Shown here piece after piece: positions 31,056 to 45,146 of a stretch of 64,000 bases of DNA. Source of the DNA: Thamnaconus septentrionalis (lineage: Eukaryota; Chordata; Actinopteri; Tetraodontiformes; Monacanthidae); NCBI GenBank assembly GCA_009823395.1, contig CM020517.1, positions 10,133,501 to 10,197,500 on the forward strand, given 5' to 3'. The notes below the pieces were generated by a model. That model saw only the letters and a list, made by a program, of their open reading frames with translations. It was not told where the DNA came from and searched no databases. A program made the translations under genes and the position numbers. The first letter of the stretch is position 1, and every line of letters begins with the position of its first letter.

Positions 31056-31400
31056 GCTGGGGCGGAAGTCCCGAGTGTCAGTAGGTCGGCAGGGCAGTGC
31101 TGCTGTCACCAGTCACTGACAGCAGCTCGCCTGCTGCTTGTTCCCGGAGTGACCACTGAAGCATGTGACCGGCGAGTCCAAGCCACGGCAGCGTGTCATC
31201 ATCTTCCCGGCGCGTCGCTCGCACGCTTCCCATTCACGCGCTGCGGAACAGCACATGGTTCATTCTTTTAAAACAAGACGCGAGGTATTTCTCGAGGGGG
31301 CAGCGTCCAGCTGGCCGCCGCTGAGGCTGCACTTTCTGTCCGTCCGGCGAACGCGGCGTCCCTGTGGCGGAGGGACGCCCGTCCTTTGAAGGGTGTAGTG
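31056..31400 (-). promoter_or_regulatory. ppp2r5c: CpG-rich 5' UTR/promoter of ppp2r5c long isoform
   Basis: High CpG density, particularly 31140-31390, in contrast to the AT-rich sequence above 31490. It lies directly upstream of the distal first coding exon on the sense strand. The transcription start cannot be placed exactly. Confidence 0.6.
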
Positions 31401-32235
31401 CGGGAAGATTCCACATGAGGGCAGTGTTGTATCTCTAAATACAAGGCGAGCCTCTTACCTGTGTAAGGGGAGGCCCGAGGTCTCTGGTGATTCGTTGAAT
31501 GTCAAAAACACAAAGTCGACCGTGTCTGTTAATCAAACAGATTATGATGCGGTGAAAATTTTTAAATTAGACTTTTATGCTGCACTTGTTTAGCTCATAG
31601 AATTTTGTTCTGAAGCAGCTTTACTGTGTGCTTTTGATGCCCCCCCAAGCAAAACTGATGTGGCTTGGTGGCAATAAGACACTAAATATTTTAGTAACAT
31701 CGTTAAATTAAGGCATCTTTTAAATCGCCTTTTTTTTATTATTATTATTATTTTTTTTAAATTGATGTAAAACCAAGTCACAATTGATTTGTTTACAGCG
31801 TTGGTCTTTCTGGTACTTGTTCTGTTCTCTTACTTAACATGTTTTGTTGCATTTCACACATGAACCCATAGTGTGGCACTGTTGCACGCTCTTTCATCAT
31901 TCACTTTAATTAGTTTCCCCTTTTAACACGTTCCTTTTCTTTAACTTTAATGTTTCTATCTCTATCTCCGTTATTACATGTATTAATGTAATCTAAGGTA
32001 GGTATGCTACATTATTGATAACTACTGCAATTAGCTCAGCTTAGTTTTCGAAACAATTGAATTCCCACTTTATCCTGAAGAATTAGCCTGTTTTGGTTAT
32101 TATGCGTGCAGTCTTTTAATGATATATGGATTGGCCATGAGCAATGAATGCATGTGTGGGCAGGGATTGTTTTTTTTATCATTATTATTATTATTATTTT
32201 GGTTTTGGATAAAGTACACTGATGTGTATTGATCA

Positions 32236-32236
<1 letters not shown>

Positions 32237-32289
<53 letters not shown>
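32237..32289. repeat. (CAG)n trinucleotide repeat, about 17 units
   Basis: 53 nt of pure GCA/CAG on the plus strand. In the three plus frames it would read Gln, Ala or Ser, but no start, splice or homology supports a coding exon around it. Confidence 0.95.
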
Positions 32290-32452
32290 TCCTCTCACTC
32301 CTTTGAGTCACTGTGTTTTTATCTCTCTTTATCAATCCACAGTCAGAGCTGCATTGTCAACATGGTGTTATTACTTGCTGATACGGCTACCTTCATTTCC
32401 TGCCTTGGCAACAATGTGGAGGGAAGAAACTGGTTGGATTTTATGTGTACAT

Positions 32453-32454
<2 letters not shown>

Positions 32455-32506
<52 letters not shown>
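32455..32506. repeat. (GT)26 microsatellite
   Basis: 52 nt of uninterrupted GT, only 165 nt beyond the CAG repeat. Confidence 0.95.
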
Positions 32507-32507
<1 letters not shown>

Positions 32508-33426
32508 ACAGGCAGCTCGTATCATGAGAAATATCAGCAATACATTTCTGCCATGCTCTAATAAATGAACCAAATTTTCCATTCCTCATAATTCAATAGT
32601 ACAATTCTCAGGCAAATGTGTTTCCCCCGTTTCACAACAACCATTAGTCTGTTTTCACCTCTTTGTAAAAGGAAACTGCGTTGAATTTTCCAGTCTTTTC
32701 TACAGCAGTTGAACCCAGTCTACACCTGCGTATGAGTTACTATAACATCGGCTTGTTTTATGTGGAAGCTGTCAAACCAATAGAGGCTAATGAGCAGGGC
32801 AGCTCCACAATAGCTTGTTTACTTTTCCGGCACGGTCAGATTTAGCGGAAAGCGAACAGGAGGGAGGAGCAGACAGGTTGTTGTGATGGAAAAGGTTAAG
32901 AACAAAAAAAAAAGCTGAGGGAGGCGGGGGGAGATGGCTTTGATTGACTGTCATCACGGCGCTGTATCGCAGGTGCATTTTGATGCCGTGGAAATAAAAT
33001 CTGCAACAACTGGTACTCAACTGGTCTGTGCAATGTGACACATCATCCGTGTGCTGAAAAAAAAGGTCAATCTTAAAGTCATATTTTTGAGAGGAGGTGG
33101 AATAATTTGATTCACCTTTCCTCAATTATCAAGATTCAATGAAGATGTAAAAGTAAAGAAGTCAATTTAATTGAATATTACTATTAAAATCAGCTCTTAG
33201 TCTTATTCAAGATCAAGGAAATTCAATTAACTCAAATTCTGATTTTTCTAAAATTTTCTAAAAAATAATAATAATGCATCTCCAGTTGGTCAGTGAGTTC
33301 CTCAGGAATTAGAAGTCCATCCTTGACTTATTTGCTAGTTCCACTTTCCAGCTATTTTTTTTTTCTGAGAACTTCTCATTGATTAGCCAAAAGCAACACC
33401 TTTGCCTCACATACCATTTCAGATCT

Positions 33427-33474
33427 GTGAGACAGCATCGCTAACCACTGCACCACCGTGTCACCCCATTTCAG
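33427..33474 (-). repeat. fragment of dispersed teleost repeat
   Basis: In reverse complement it reads TGACACGGTGGTGCAGTGGTTAGC-type sequence followed by CTGTCTCACAG, the familiar start of a high-copy fish repeat. Only about 50 bp remains. Confidence 0.6.
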
Positions 33475-36404
33475 ATGTTTTCTCTGAAAAATCATTTCAT
33501 ATCTAAAACCCTGTCCCCAAAAAATAATCACTGAAAGGGCATTGGAATATCTAACAGAACCAAAATAAATTGAAAATGCTATGAATCATGCATATAACAT
33601 CCCCAAGGCTGGTGGCGTGTCTTCCATGTTCCCAGCATGTTGCCGTTTACGCGTCTCCCCGGACGCAATCAACTACTTTGACAAGCTTATGTTTGGCAGG
33701 ATGGAGCCGTTCCATTCTGTCCACAGAGACGGCGTCCCGGTGACCTCACCTTGCCCCGGCAGATGGCTGGTCTGATGAGTTTGGAGGAACATCATGTACC
33801 GCCTCCTTCAGGAACGGCCCCCGCTGGGATTCGACTTACCAGCTTCTCTGAGGTGACCTTTCAGTCTTCCTCTTTTTTTTTCTTTTTTTTTTGCCTTTTG
33901 CCTGTAGCTAGGTCCTCCCATCACCTCACTGTTTCATGCCAGTTCTCATGTTCTGCAGCCTCCAGTTTGTGATGCACCGGCTCCAACCTCATGTTCTTTT
34001 CCCGGGGGGGCTGGGGAGGTGTTGGATCGCTCCCCAGATATTGAAGATCTTTTCTGTGCTGGACCTACTTGTGACCTGATTTCTACCTTTTTTCTGTTAC
34101 TTTTATCCATATATCGTTCCACCTGAAAATATTTTTGTTTTTTGGTTTGTTTTTGCACCTCAAAGGATTGTTTTTTGGCAGCAACATGTTAAAGGTTGCC
34201 TGTTTTGGTGAGGGAGATTTCAGACCCTCGCTTCTTGCATCTCTAGTGTGGCACACTTGGGAGATAGATAATACACCATAGCTAATAGGTGATGCAGGGA
34301 TATTATACCCGTTCATCCGTCCATACAACTATAACTATATATTCATTTTCCAAACAGCATATTTAGCTCTCCGTTTACAGCCGTCACTGTGTTTCACTGT
34401 GGGGTAAGAGAGCTATCAATGCCCTGTGTGACATTACAATGCGAAAGTGGAGCAAGCAGGAAGGGACTGACCTAGACACAGATTGCAGTTAAGGAACATT
34501 AGAAAAATCAATCTTGCATAACATGGCAAGTTTTTACCATCCATGATGTGATGCTATGGTTGCATTCCATGATAGGTAAGAAGAAGAAAAATAAATATGT
34601 GTCAAAAGAATATTTTCTTTATGAATTCAGGAAACATACATCTTTGACTTTAAATAAATTGAATTGACTTTTTGCTGTCTGAACCTCAACAGTACCGCTT
34701 GACTCTGCAGAACTTTAACTGATGACAATGATGTGCTCATCTGAGTCTCAGCATTTTCAGTTCATCAATTATTCTGACTCAAGCCGTTCATTTTCTTGCA
34801 TCTGACATGGAAAGTCACGTCAGAACCTAAGCAATCAGAAGGAAAAGCTGCAGAATTCAACAATTGGGTTGTGAAAAGAGATTCTTTGGTTTGATCTCCC
34901 CTCAACCAGAGAGCCTTTGTCTTCACCGCTGAAGGTCGGAAGTGCACAGATATTAAGGGAGAGAGCCCGGCGGGGAGAAACAGAGCCATCACATTCCGCA
35001 TAGGGTTACTGCAGTCTGATGTGCTTTGGGAATATTTAAATCTAAGGTTTGCAGACTGGCATTAAATGTGCAAATTTTATTTCAGATGAAGTTGTAAACT
35101 CGGCACATTCAGAGTCCATAACAGACACGATATTTGCTTTTGGTTGAGGGAAATTGCACCCCCACTAGCACCCACCCCTACTTTTAGCAGAAAACCTGCT
35201 TTTTCAGCTTTTCCGCTAAGCAGCGAGCTGGAACTGAGGCGGTAATGTGATTTACCTGTGATATTCCTCCCCCCGTCTTTTTTCGTCTGAAATACTTCTC
35301 CAGATGGTCAAAATCCCCAGAAAATAAAAACACAGCAAATTTTCTGTTATCTGTCAGTGGCTGTTAAAAGTAAATACCATGGTGAGCGTCTTCCACATGC
35401 TTTAATTTGCTCACACAAAAGTATGGACTCATCTAAATCAATAGTGAATTAATATAGCTGGGTAGCTATAAAGGAAGAAAAACTGGGGGGCATTTATATT
35501 ATTCAGCAAATCGTTGAAAGGACTGCAGTTTTGGCTCTGCACCATTTTAGGAAATTCAATTTTAAGCGATGATAAATGGTTCTTAATTGGATTTTGGACA
35601 AGAATGAGCTAGAAAAATCCTGCTTTTATATAATACTATACTGTAAAGTCAACAAGTTTGTACCTTTGATTAGTACAATGACTGGAAAAAGGGTGCACAT
35701 TCTCAAGAAAATGTTTTCTTTCTATTATCCACTTCATTATCAAAATTAAATATTATACAAACAAGATTGCCTTTTTTTTTCTTTTCTTTTTAAGCACCAT
35801 CCTCACACCCACACATGCCTGCGCGAACACGCAGAGAGCAGCATCGGCAAACATTCTATCAGCATCCTATCAAACAGCAAATTCCTTTAAAAAAAAAAAG
35901 AAGGAAAAATGCTAAAATGCAGTGTGCGAGAGAAGGAGGAGGAAGGAGAGGAGGGTGAGGAGGAGGAGGGGGGACTGTCAACATGAACTCACTGCTCCCT
36001 ACAGTTACGCTTCCGTTGAGTGCACTCAGAGTTGCAGCTGTGAAACCTGCACCCACATGTATTTGTACCCTGAATCGCAAGTTACCTCTCTGTCTGAGTT
36101 GCGCTGGAGGGGACCGATAGCCTGCAGCCGCGGCCGTGAAACCACTCTGCTGACTTGGAATAGTATCAGTTTCAGGTATATAGATTTACACAAACAGGCA
36201 GGGTGACGTCAAGGATCCTATAGCACGATTTTTTTTTCTTTCTCTCTTTCCTGCAGGTTGGGGGAAGGGACTTATCAAAGAGAAAGTTGGGGAGTTTATG
36301 CGTTGCAGTTGTTTCTTTCGCAGCATCAACAATTTGACAGGGTGCTTACGTCAACGCACATGAGGGAGACTTGTGTAAACTAAACTGCCATTAAAGATCA
36401 GCGG

Positions 36405-36424
36405 TATGTATGTATGTATGTATA
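36405..36424. repeat. (TATG)n microsatellite
   Basis: Five tetranucleotide units. Confidence 0.85.
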
Positions 36425-39400
36425 GCTGGGATTCCATTGCAGAGTCGCTCAAAACTTTGTCAACAAAAGACAGTTGAAAAATGACAGTTCCTCCTTTTGA
36501 GCTAAGTCATTCCAAGGAGAATAGCAGTGCCAGTGGAATTCCAAATCAGATTTTCTTTCCCCTGTCACAAAGGGAGATGTGGATGGCTAAATGAGGGCTA
36601 ACTCATCAGGTTCCTCCCACCAATGTCAAACGCTGTTAGTATTGCAATGTCGCTGAGTTATGGCAGCCATCATGGAAAGACATGGGCTACATGGGCCACA
36701 CATGATGCGAGATTTCTGGTGGGGAATAGTTTTGAAATTCCATAGAAAAACCGTGGAGCCTACATGTTACCTGTTCAGAAAGACCTGCTCAGCTCCTGTT
36801 ATGTGATGCTGCACCTGCTGCATCAAGTTCCAGGGAGCCACTTCCAACTGGAAAACATGTCATGTGACCAGTAAACGCATGTTTGCAAGACTGGTTTTTA
36901 ATTTCTGTTAATTTCGAGATCTTCGTAAAAAGTGCATTGTGATTCAGGCAAATACCTCTCTGCGCACATCTGTGATGCAACTAATCCCTGCGGCGTTCCA
37001 GTGGAAGGGGCCGTTCCTTTTTTTTGTCTCCACTCTGAATTATTTGGAACAAAACAAGAAGCGAGGGAGAGGGAGAGAGGAAAAGGCGAGCGCAGCCGCA
37101 GCTGGTGGTGCATTAAAGGTGAATTAAAGAAGGAACAGCTCAGACACGGTCTCTTCATATTGTTTTGGGTAATCTCTTGATACTTTACATCCTGCATATG
37201 TGCATGTATTTACAAAGATTGCGCTTGTTTTTCCTCATAGGGAGCAGAACACTGAGGCATCACCTGACACCTGATTAGGGGGCAGAGGCGATGGCACTGT
37301 GGGCCCGTTTGAGAATAAAAAAGAAAAAAAAAATCAGCTTTGGCACATAAAGAGTTTCCTGCGAGATAAATCCAAACCAACTGTCGTGCCCCCCTACACA
37401 CATGGACGAGCACCAGCTCCGAAGAAGATGCTCTCTTTAATTCAAGCATGAAATGCACTGTGAGAGCTTCAGACGCTGGTTAAGCGTCTGACAAGCACTG
37501 CAGCGATGACTTTTCTCTTCCACCACGAGCTCTTATCTTGAGGGATGAGGGAGACTGTTTTCAAGTCCTGCGAATGTATTTTTACACAGGCACGCGAACA
37601 AAGGTGGTGCACGCTTTTGATTTTTTTTTTTAAGTTTTTAATCTGCCCTCTGCAATCGTTTTTGCTTTTGTTTATTCCCTGGAAAATTCCGAAGGCAACA
37701 AAATTGGGCGAGAAGAGGAAAAATCTTTCAAATGAATGCATGTTGTATGAGTTATTACATGGAAACTTGCGGCAAACGCAGTGTTTGACAGTAGGGGTGT
37801 TTGCATCCCAAATGCCCACTGCACTGTCACGTTTAAGATCTGATTGAAACTGTGCATCACTGAATCTAATCAAGAGGCTGAGGGACACAGGGTTTGGCCA
37901 GGAATAGCACGTTTTGAGAGTTGGCCACGTAAAAGCTCATCCAGATCCGCTGGTTTCCCATCGACAGCCTCTGGAACTCGGCAGCTAATGAGAGTTGAGA
38001 CAGTCAGGCAGCACCGTCTCCTCCACACAGCAGCAAGCTAAAAAAAAAGAAAGAAAAAAGACCCGCGTCCTTGTCACTCCCCACGTCCGTCTGCATCCCC
38101 CTCTCTGTCTCTCGGTATTCCCCAGCAGCTTAATTAGAAGTGTGCGTGCCGCCTATGACGTCTCTAGTTTGTAAACTCCAAAAACACAGAGCGAACTTTC
38201 AGAATTCTCGGTTTCTCTGCCTTCACTGGCCACATCTCAGGAGGAGGAGAGGAAGTTTCTGAAGTGAGCTGACGCTCCGCGCTTTTGTCAGTCGGACTTC
38301 ACGGCAGAGAAACTCTCCAGCTCCTCCACCCTCCACCCCCCTTCCCCTCCTGCCACCGGCTGTCTCCTCTCTGTGTGTCCTGCACGCGTAGCTCCATCTG
38401 GCCTTCGCATTCTCTCTCCCTATCTCCACTCAGCTCCTCCGCTGGCGAGCGCGGGGCCATAAAACGAGCCCGCCTCCCCGAGCTAATCTGAAGTGTACAG
38501 GTGGCTGGAGACCGAGACGGGGGTAGACAGAAAGGCCAGGCTTTTCCACATCGATAAAAGGCTGCACTCACGGCCTGAATCAGATACAGTCCGACCTGAC
38601 CTATAAATGTACTCCGCCGGAGAAGAGGGAGCAAGAAAAAAGGCATATGCAACACAGCAGAGGAGCAGCTGTGTGGCTGCACTGAAGCTCCAAACCGGAA
38701 ATTTAAATTTGACATTAAAACAAAACATCAGAGCGACGGGAGAGCCGAATGGAAAGCGTTTCGGCAGCATTGGAAAAAAAAACAAACAGAAAAATACACA
38801 AAAGACAACGACAAGGGATTAATAATTTCAGCCATTTTGACATCAGCCATCCGTCTTTAAATAAATAGCCGGGAAATTGCACATTACTGCGTGGGTATTA
38901 CAATTGCTAATAAGGGTCTCATTAAGTTGCGCTCCGTGTCTTTTATCGCTGCAACACGTCGGGTGGGAAGTCGCAGCAGACGGCAGACAGGAAGCCATCG
39001 GATGTGTCAGTCACTGTTATGGCCCAGTCTGTGGGGGAACTAGAACACAACACAAAGGCTCCCAAGCTCTCAAGGAAGACCGTGCAACACTTGCTCACAC
39101 AGATTTTTATTGACAACTAACCGCTTTGGCAACCAGTCTGGCATGGCCAAAATAGCAAACAAAAGGTCTTAAAGTTCTAACCTAACAAAAAAGAAAAACA
39201 AATGACAATGAAACTGACCTCCCTGGCGAAAATGACTGGAGAAAATGACGTTAACAGAAATGATTTCCCCCCCATACTGGCTAGCGGACTGATTATCTTA
39301 AATGTTTCAACAGGAAACACAGTAGGTCACAATTCTATTTGATAAAACATTTCTACATGACCTCCAGTTCAAAGCAGCAAGGAAGAAGAAGAGAGCCATA

Positions 39401-42400
39401 AGTCAGCACCCTCCCTCTTTTTATAGCAGAGACAGCCAATCGCTCATCATCAATTGGAACAGCAGGGATAGGCGCAGAGTGTCGACTGCGCCCCTCTGTG
39501 GCCTGGAGGACACATTGCGTACAGGCAAAACAAAACAGACTGAATACATACAAGCGGTCACGACAGTCACAGTCCGGACACGACGCCCCCTGGTGGTGCA
39601 AACCCTCACCCGTATAGACTGCGACTTCTGGCCAACTGACATCTAAAAGCACTCCTCACACCTCAGCTCTGGCTGTGTCACTGTGCTTCACTGTAAACAG
39701 GGTCAAGTGCTGAAGCGTGTCCTTGCACAGCTCGGATGCAGCTGCTCCATGTTTTTTTAAACAGAGCAGTACAAATCGCACACGTGCCAGTTTGTGGTTT
39801 GGCTCCGTGTCTGTCTGAAGGGCCAGAGGAAACTCTGTGTGGCCACCATGTTGTGTCTCGCTGCTGCGTTCTGCGGCTCGTCTCTAATCAGTTCATTAGT
39901 TTTGAGGTAACACAATCCAGCGAGTGTGGCTATTAATAATGAGCCACTGTTCCCAACCCTGTGCCAAATGTTATTTAAATTACCTGGAAGCCATAATTAA
40001 AATGGCAATTTCCTCGGTGGCTCCAAGTTAGATAAAGTCGGGGGAGTGGCATCAGGAGCTAATTAAATATGTTGCAGCTCTGAATGTAGTTTTTTAAAAC
40101 CAGCTGCTTTAAATAATTTCAGCAGTGTATCCCCCGACATTAAATAGAGATGATTCCATTTGGGTTCAGCTGTAGTTCACTTGCTGTAAGAGTGAGACGT
40201 ATCACTGACTGGACGGATGACCCTTGGGCTGTGTTTGTGTGTGTATGTGAGGGTCGATGCCTCTGCCTCTGCTCTGCCTCTCCCCTGTGTTATAAACTTT
40301 TAATTTCTCCATTAGCGCCTCCTACTGTCAGGCTCTTTCTGCAGTTTTGTGTGTTTGTAGCCTGTGCGCCCTGCTAACGCTGCATGTTTTCTGGCTTCCG
40401 CAGACACAAACATGCTTGCGCTCGGTGTCGCGATCCCTCGTGTTGATCGCAGTTGCGCATTTAGTTTGTGTCGGCTAATTGCAACCAGCACAACATCCAG
40501 GTAATTAATACTGTGTGTCTGCAGGCCGCCGAGGGCAGCAGCCTTTAATCGTAATTATCTCTCTCTCGTTTCCTGTTGTAATGTTTCAACGCCTCCCAGA
40601 ATGTCTTCGCCCAAACAAGAAGTTTCTTTACTTAGCTTCCCCTCAGAGGTTCGTGCACGCATTTTTTTCTCCCCCCTTGCATTCCGGTGCACTCGGCTCA
40701 CTTTAAATCTCATAAACATTATTATTAGTTCTCACGGCACTCTGGAGAGTGTCGGAGAGACGCAGCCAAACTGCGACATCACAGTCTCTTTGAAGAGCGA
40801 TAAAGAGCTCGCTGGGTGTTTAATCGAGGGTTTGCTTTGGTGGAACGCAGCCAAAGTGATTTCAAGTGGGCTGAGAGAGTTTTGGGTTCTCGGGTTGCTC
40901 AGTGCACACTGGACTGCACACTGGACAACAACAACAACTCCTTCCACCCAACAAGGGAAAAACACCTTGAGGCCTCTTGCACAGCATTGCAGACCATCTA
41001 ACACAGAGAGTGAACAAGTTGAACATTTGCGCTCATTTCGCTCGACAAAAGTCCCAGTTTGGTCTCTCGCTCCTCAAGATATGAAAGTCTAAAGGCTGGT
41101 GGAACCCCTGAACTGATCCCATCCTGGAGCAGAACTAACTAACTCATGATAAGGTCTGAATTGGGAAAATACAAATTTTACTTGAGTGGATCTAGGATGT
41201 GATTGACTTGATTGAATCATTGGTGCAGTCTGATTGTATGTTACATAATATCCAGGTGTGGAGCTTATCCCCCCCTAATCACTGCCACAGTGGCAAAGCG
41301 TCAAGACCCAAGCGAAGGAGGCTGATTATGAGGTCATCTGCGGTGTTAATTAGAGACGTGACTTCATGGTTTATTAATGATGGTGGCTCGCGGAAATTTT
41401 TTTTATCTGTCTTCCTCTTTGTAATACCTTCGTTCATCCCTTCCCTTCCAAACTCTGGCCATCCCTCACTCACCGTAGATGAGTGAGGGATAAAACTGTT
41501 GTTAAAATGACACAATAGTTTTTCGGAAAATGAAGGACAATGACAGTGCCGGTCCAGTATTGTTTTTAATCCTGCAGAATCGAGCGATTTCTGTGGAGAG
41601 AGAGACCAGCTGAGAGGTCTAGTGGAACAAGTTTCGGACATAAAAGAAGAACATGTTCCCGCACAAGGGCCCTGTTTCCAAAAGATTTTACTCTGAGTGG
41701 TTGCGTGTTGAAAATAGAATGACATGAATTATTTACTGGAAACTGAAAGCAGGAAAAATATTTCAACTTCCCACCCAAGCACAAGCGTCACAATCCGACA
41801 AATTGATGCCGCTGACGACGTTCTTTTGGTGCCAAGGAAAAATTCCTGTCTCCTAAATACAATGTTTGGGTGCAAAACATCATCTTTTCAACTGCACTTC
41901 AACTGTCGACCTCGAAATGTCATAAATATGTAAATATTTGTTTTTGGCGGACTTTTTTTATTATTAGATTTTGTTTTTCTTATGCTAAAGAAACCAATAG
42001 CTTGGAAAGTGGTCAGAGTTCTGCTTCGCCTGAATTTACCTGGAGATGGATCGACTTTTTGAATTCTGCCCCTCCAGCTATTTATCATGTTTTCAGTCCC
42101 TCGGCTTGCTGGCCAAGTTCTTCCTGCTGCACGCCGTCTCCTCCGAGTCCCATTTTCTCTCTTGGTTAACCATCTGCCCGTCTGTGCTTTTTTGCTGAGT
42201 CAGCAAACGGAATGAACTTATCCTAAGCGACCCTGTCTTGGAGTCAATTTCGCCGCAGAGGTTCCCGAACTCCTCTCCCATCAGAACCCCTGAACTGTCC
42301 CGGCTCCCTATCCGAAATGAATTTTAGATGAAGGCAATCACACATTCTGTCAGGGCAAGATTATATTAGATGAAGTCATGAAATGAAATAATTGGAATTT

Positions 42401-43569
42401 GACTTTTATTTGCATGCACTATGACTATCCTTCCTTTCGCTTGTGTGCCTGGACAGACAGAGGCAGGGTAATGTTCATTTTTAAAAAGGTTGCTCAGTGG
42501 CGCATGAAGCACAGAACAACTTCCCGGCGCTGAAATTAGGGAATCTTCCACAATTTCTCTTCCACTCGACCATTATAATTATTATTGCCTTCAAGTCTTT
42601 CTCTCCTGGGGTCTTGTATAAACCCTTTCATGGCAGCCCAATCCAACTACTCTTGTGTTGGAATGTTTGGGTGGAACAATTTAATGACTGAATTAAAAGA
42701 ACAAGTTGAGGTGCTGTTGTTAAAGATGCAACAAAACAGTAGTGTTGTTGTAAGACATCCCCCCCAGGCCTGTAAATAAGCAGCCAGAGTAAATTGTATT
42801 CATTTTCATTCCCTTGAATATATTTCCTCCTATAAAAATGAATCTGCCTACAATATTTGTTCCTTGAAATTAGTTTTTGCCCAATTTCCATCTTTTATTT
42901 GCGCCTTGACAACAACTTGTGGACTTATGCATGGAACTTATTGATGAAATCTTCTCAGAAAATAAAATATTTTCCCTGTTCCCATGAGGCGAAGCCACTG
43001 TTTCCTCAATCCAGTTCCTCCATCCAGTTCAAATCAGAGTTTCGGTCAGAGTAGTGAGTAAGTTAGTTGCAGTCGGCATGAAGGTTGCTTGTATGCATCG
43101 AAGACGTCATGCACAGTTTAAACCAACGTTCTTCTTGACTCCGCTCCACTGGCATGCATTAAACATGGCTTCTCAGCCTGCGTGGGGATACCGTTGGTAA
43201 ACCGCCCGACGGAGCACCGTTTTTGTCAGCGCCGTCTGGAGCTTCGGCAGCACCGGCTTCATTTATTCTGGCAGGAATCTCGACTGTCGAAGCTTCGCGG
43301 CCAGTTCGGGAGATGTCTCTCATAACCAGGCACGTCTGAATTATGATGCAAGGCCGGTGGTCTCATCCCATATTAAGTTTGCCTCATTTATCTTTCCCCA
43401 CACTCGGTACGTGGTGTAATTAGATGCGCCGTGTCCTTGTGTTTGCTTACCCCTGCATGATGCTGCCGTTACGGTATGTTGGGGGTCTCAGTCGGGGATC
43501 ATGCCCAAGACAGGGGACCTTAAATATTCATAAGCAGCTTAAATCATTTATGCCTTTTAAGTAAGCAAA

Positions 43570-43572
<3 letters not shown>

Positions 43573-43599
<27 letters not shown>
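43573..43599. repeat. (GT)n microsatellite
   Basis: About 13 GT units. Confidence 0.92.
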
Positions 43600-43600
<1 letters not shown>

Positions 43601-43641
43601 CCAAGTGTAGATGTTTTTGAGGGGGGCTATTATGGCTATTT

Positions 43642-43680
43642 CCATCCATCCATTCTATACCCACTTTCTCCTCCTTTCCC
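43642..43680 (-). repeat. tail fragment of dispersed teleost repeat
   Basis: Begins CCATCCATCCATTCTATACC, the reverse complement of the usual 3' end of the same family seen near 58.0 and 60.8 kb. Confidence 0.5.
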
Positions 43681-45080
43681 TTGTGGAAGACACCCCCAGA
43701 GTCCAAGATGGCGGCCCATTCATTTCAAAGATTTTCTCTGAATAGCGTTTCGGGTCACAGTCATCCTGTCAGCCGTTTTATAGGCATTTATTTTTGTATT
43801 ATGGTCTATGGATAAAATGCTTTTTGGGCCCATGGGATTTTTTTTTTGCTGCAGTACCTGGAGTGGCCACTGGGAAAAATCGGCGCACCGCCATATTGCT
43901 AGTCCAGTATCCAGTACTTATGATGCATTTATACTACCAGCTCACATGCAGTAATGTCTTGCCCACATTTAAAATAAATAAATAAATAAAGTCTGCAGTG
44001 GCGTTACTATGACTACTATTACTACTTGTCATTTTTTTACTTTGTGTGTTAGTCGGCATGTCAGTAAAAAGACATGTTAAAGAGCTGAACAAGTGGGTTT
44101 TTCATAATAGGACCCCTGTAACAGTGTGCTTTGTATGTGTTACAGCATAGAGGGACCACACTGAGGGCATGCACAGAGCGAGTCCTTTAAATGAGTGCAT
44201 GTACAGTATGAGGGGAAGAGGGAGGTTGTCAGGATGCATTTGTGCTTGTTGACACAAACATGAGCCAACTACGGCCAACACTGTCTGGAAGAAAGAAACA
44301 CCCTGTATAATGTATGTTCTGTATTCTCCCCGTGGCAAAGTGCTCCTTCAGGGTCCCGGGTTCACTCTTCCAGCACTTTCTCAGAACAACATGCATCCAT
44401 CTCGCTGGTCAGCAAACACCTTAGAAAAGAGAAAAGAGCAATCCTGGACTTGTTTGGCTTGCTCTGCTTTTTAACAGTCTTTTTAAACCGTCCTTTTATG
44501 AGGTTAAAGAGGGCATTGATTCCTCTCCTCTCGCCTAGTATTCTTTACTCTCTGAGATTGGCTTGTTTTATGACTCATTCCAAACATATTTCAACGTTCC
44601 AACAAAGAATCAGTTTTTAGCAGGAATGGCGAAATGTATTTTTAAGGGAGGCTGTAAACACAGGGCTAAATACTTCCTATCTGAGTCTGGATCTCTAATA
44701 AATCAGCGTACAGTTTGTTTTGTTTTCTTTTTTTGACAAAATGAAAGGGTTTAAAGGAAACAGGAAGCACATTTATGCAATGAAAATTGAAAATCTGTCT
44801 GCAAGCAAAAGATCAATCTCTGGGCTACTTAAGTCCAAGATAAACAGCACGACAATAAATATGTGTGAAGTTTTACTTTGCTTTGGGGGTTTTTTTCTTG
44901 AGTATTTTTCAAGCAGAAAAGTGAAGCAAACAGATCATTTTGTGAGCAGCTGTTTATTTAACCCAAACAACAAGAATACTTTTGAGCATGAGCCAAAAGC
45001 TGGAAAGCACAACGGGCGAAGCAGTCAGACTTGGATTCAGCCACTGCCCGAAACTCAGCAGTTCAGCACTCTCAGTATTT

Positions 45081-45146
45081 CCTCTTTCTTCCTCTCTCTC
45101 TTCCTCTCTCTCTCTCTCTCTCTCCCTCTCTCTCTCTCTGTCTCTG
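45081..45146. repeat. (CT)n-rich microsatellite
   Basis: Interrupted CT tract of about 65 nt. Confidence 0.9.

Noticed and set aside
32222..32527. Open frame with a poly-alanine tract
   Set aside because: Produced by the CAG and GT microsatellites. No flanking conserved sequence, start context or splice sites.
33581..33775. 64-codon plus-strand frame with a protein-like middle
   Set aside because: It briefly looked like a coding exon, but I recognise no family and the splice contexts are not convincing.
38299..38715. 138-codon minus-strand frame in a GC-richer patch
   Set aside because: No recognisable motif, composition like random translation of CT/GA-rich DNA.
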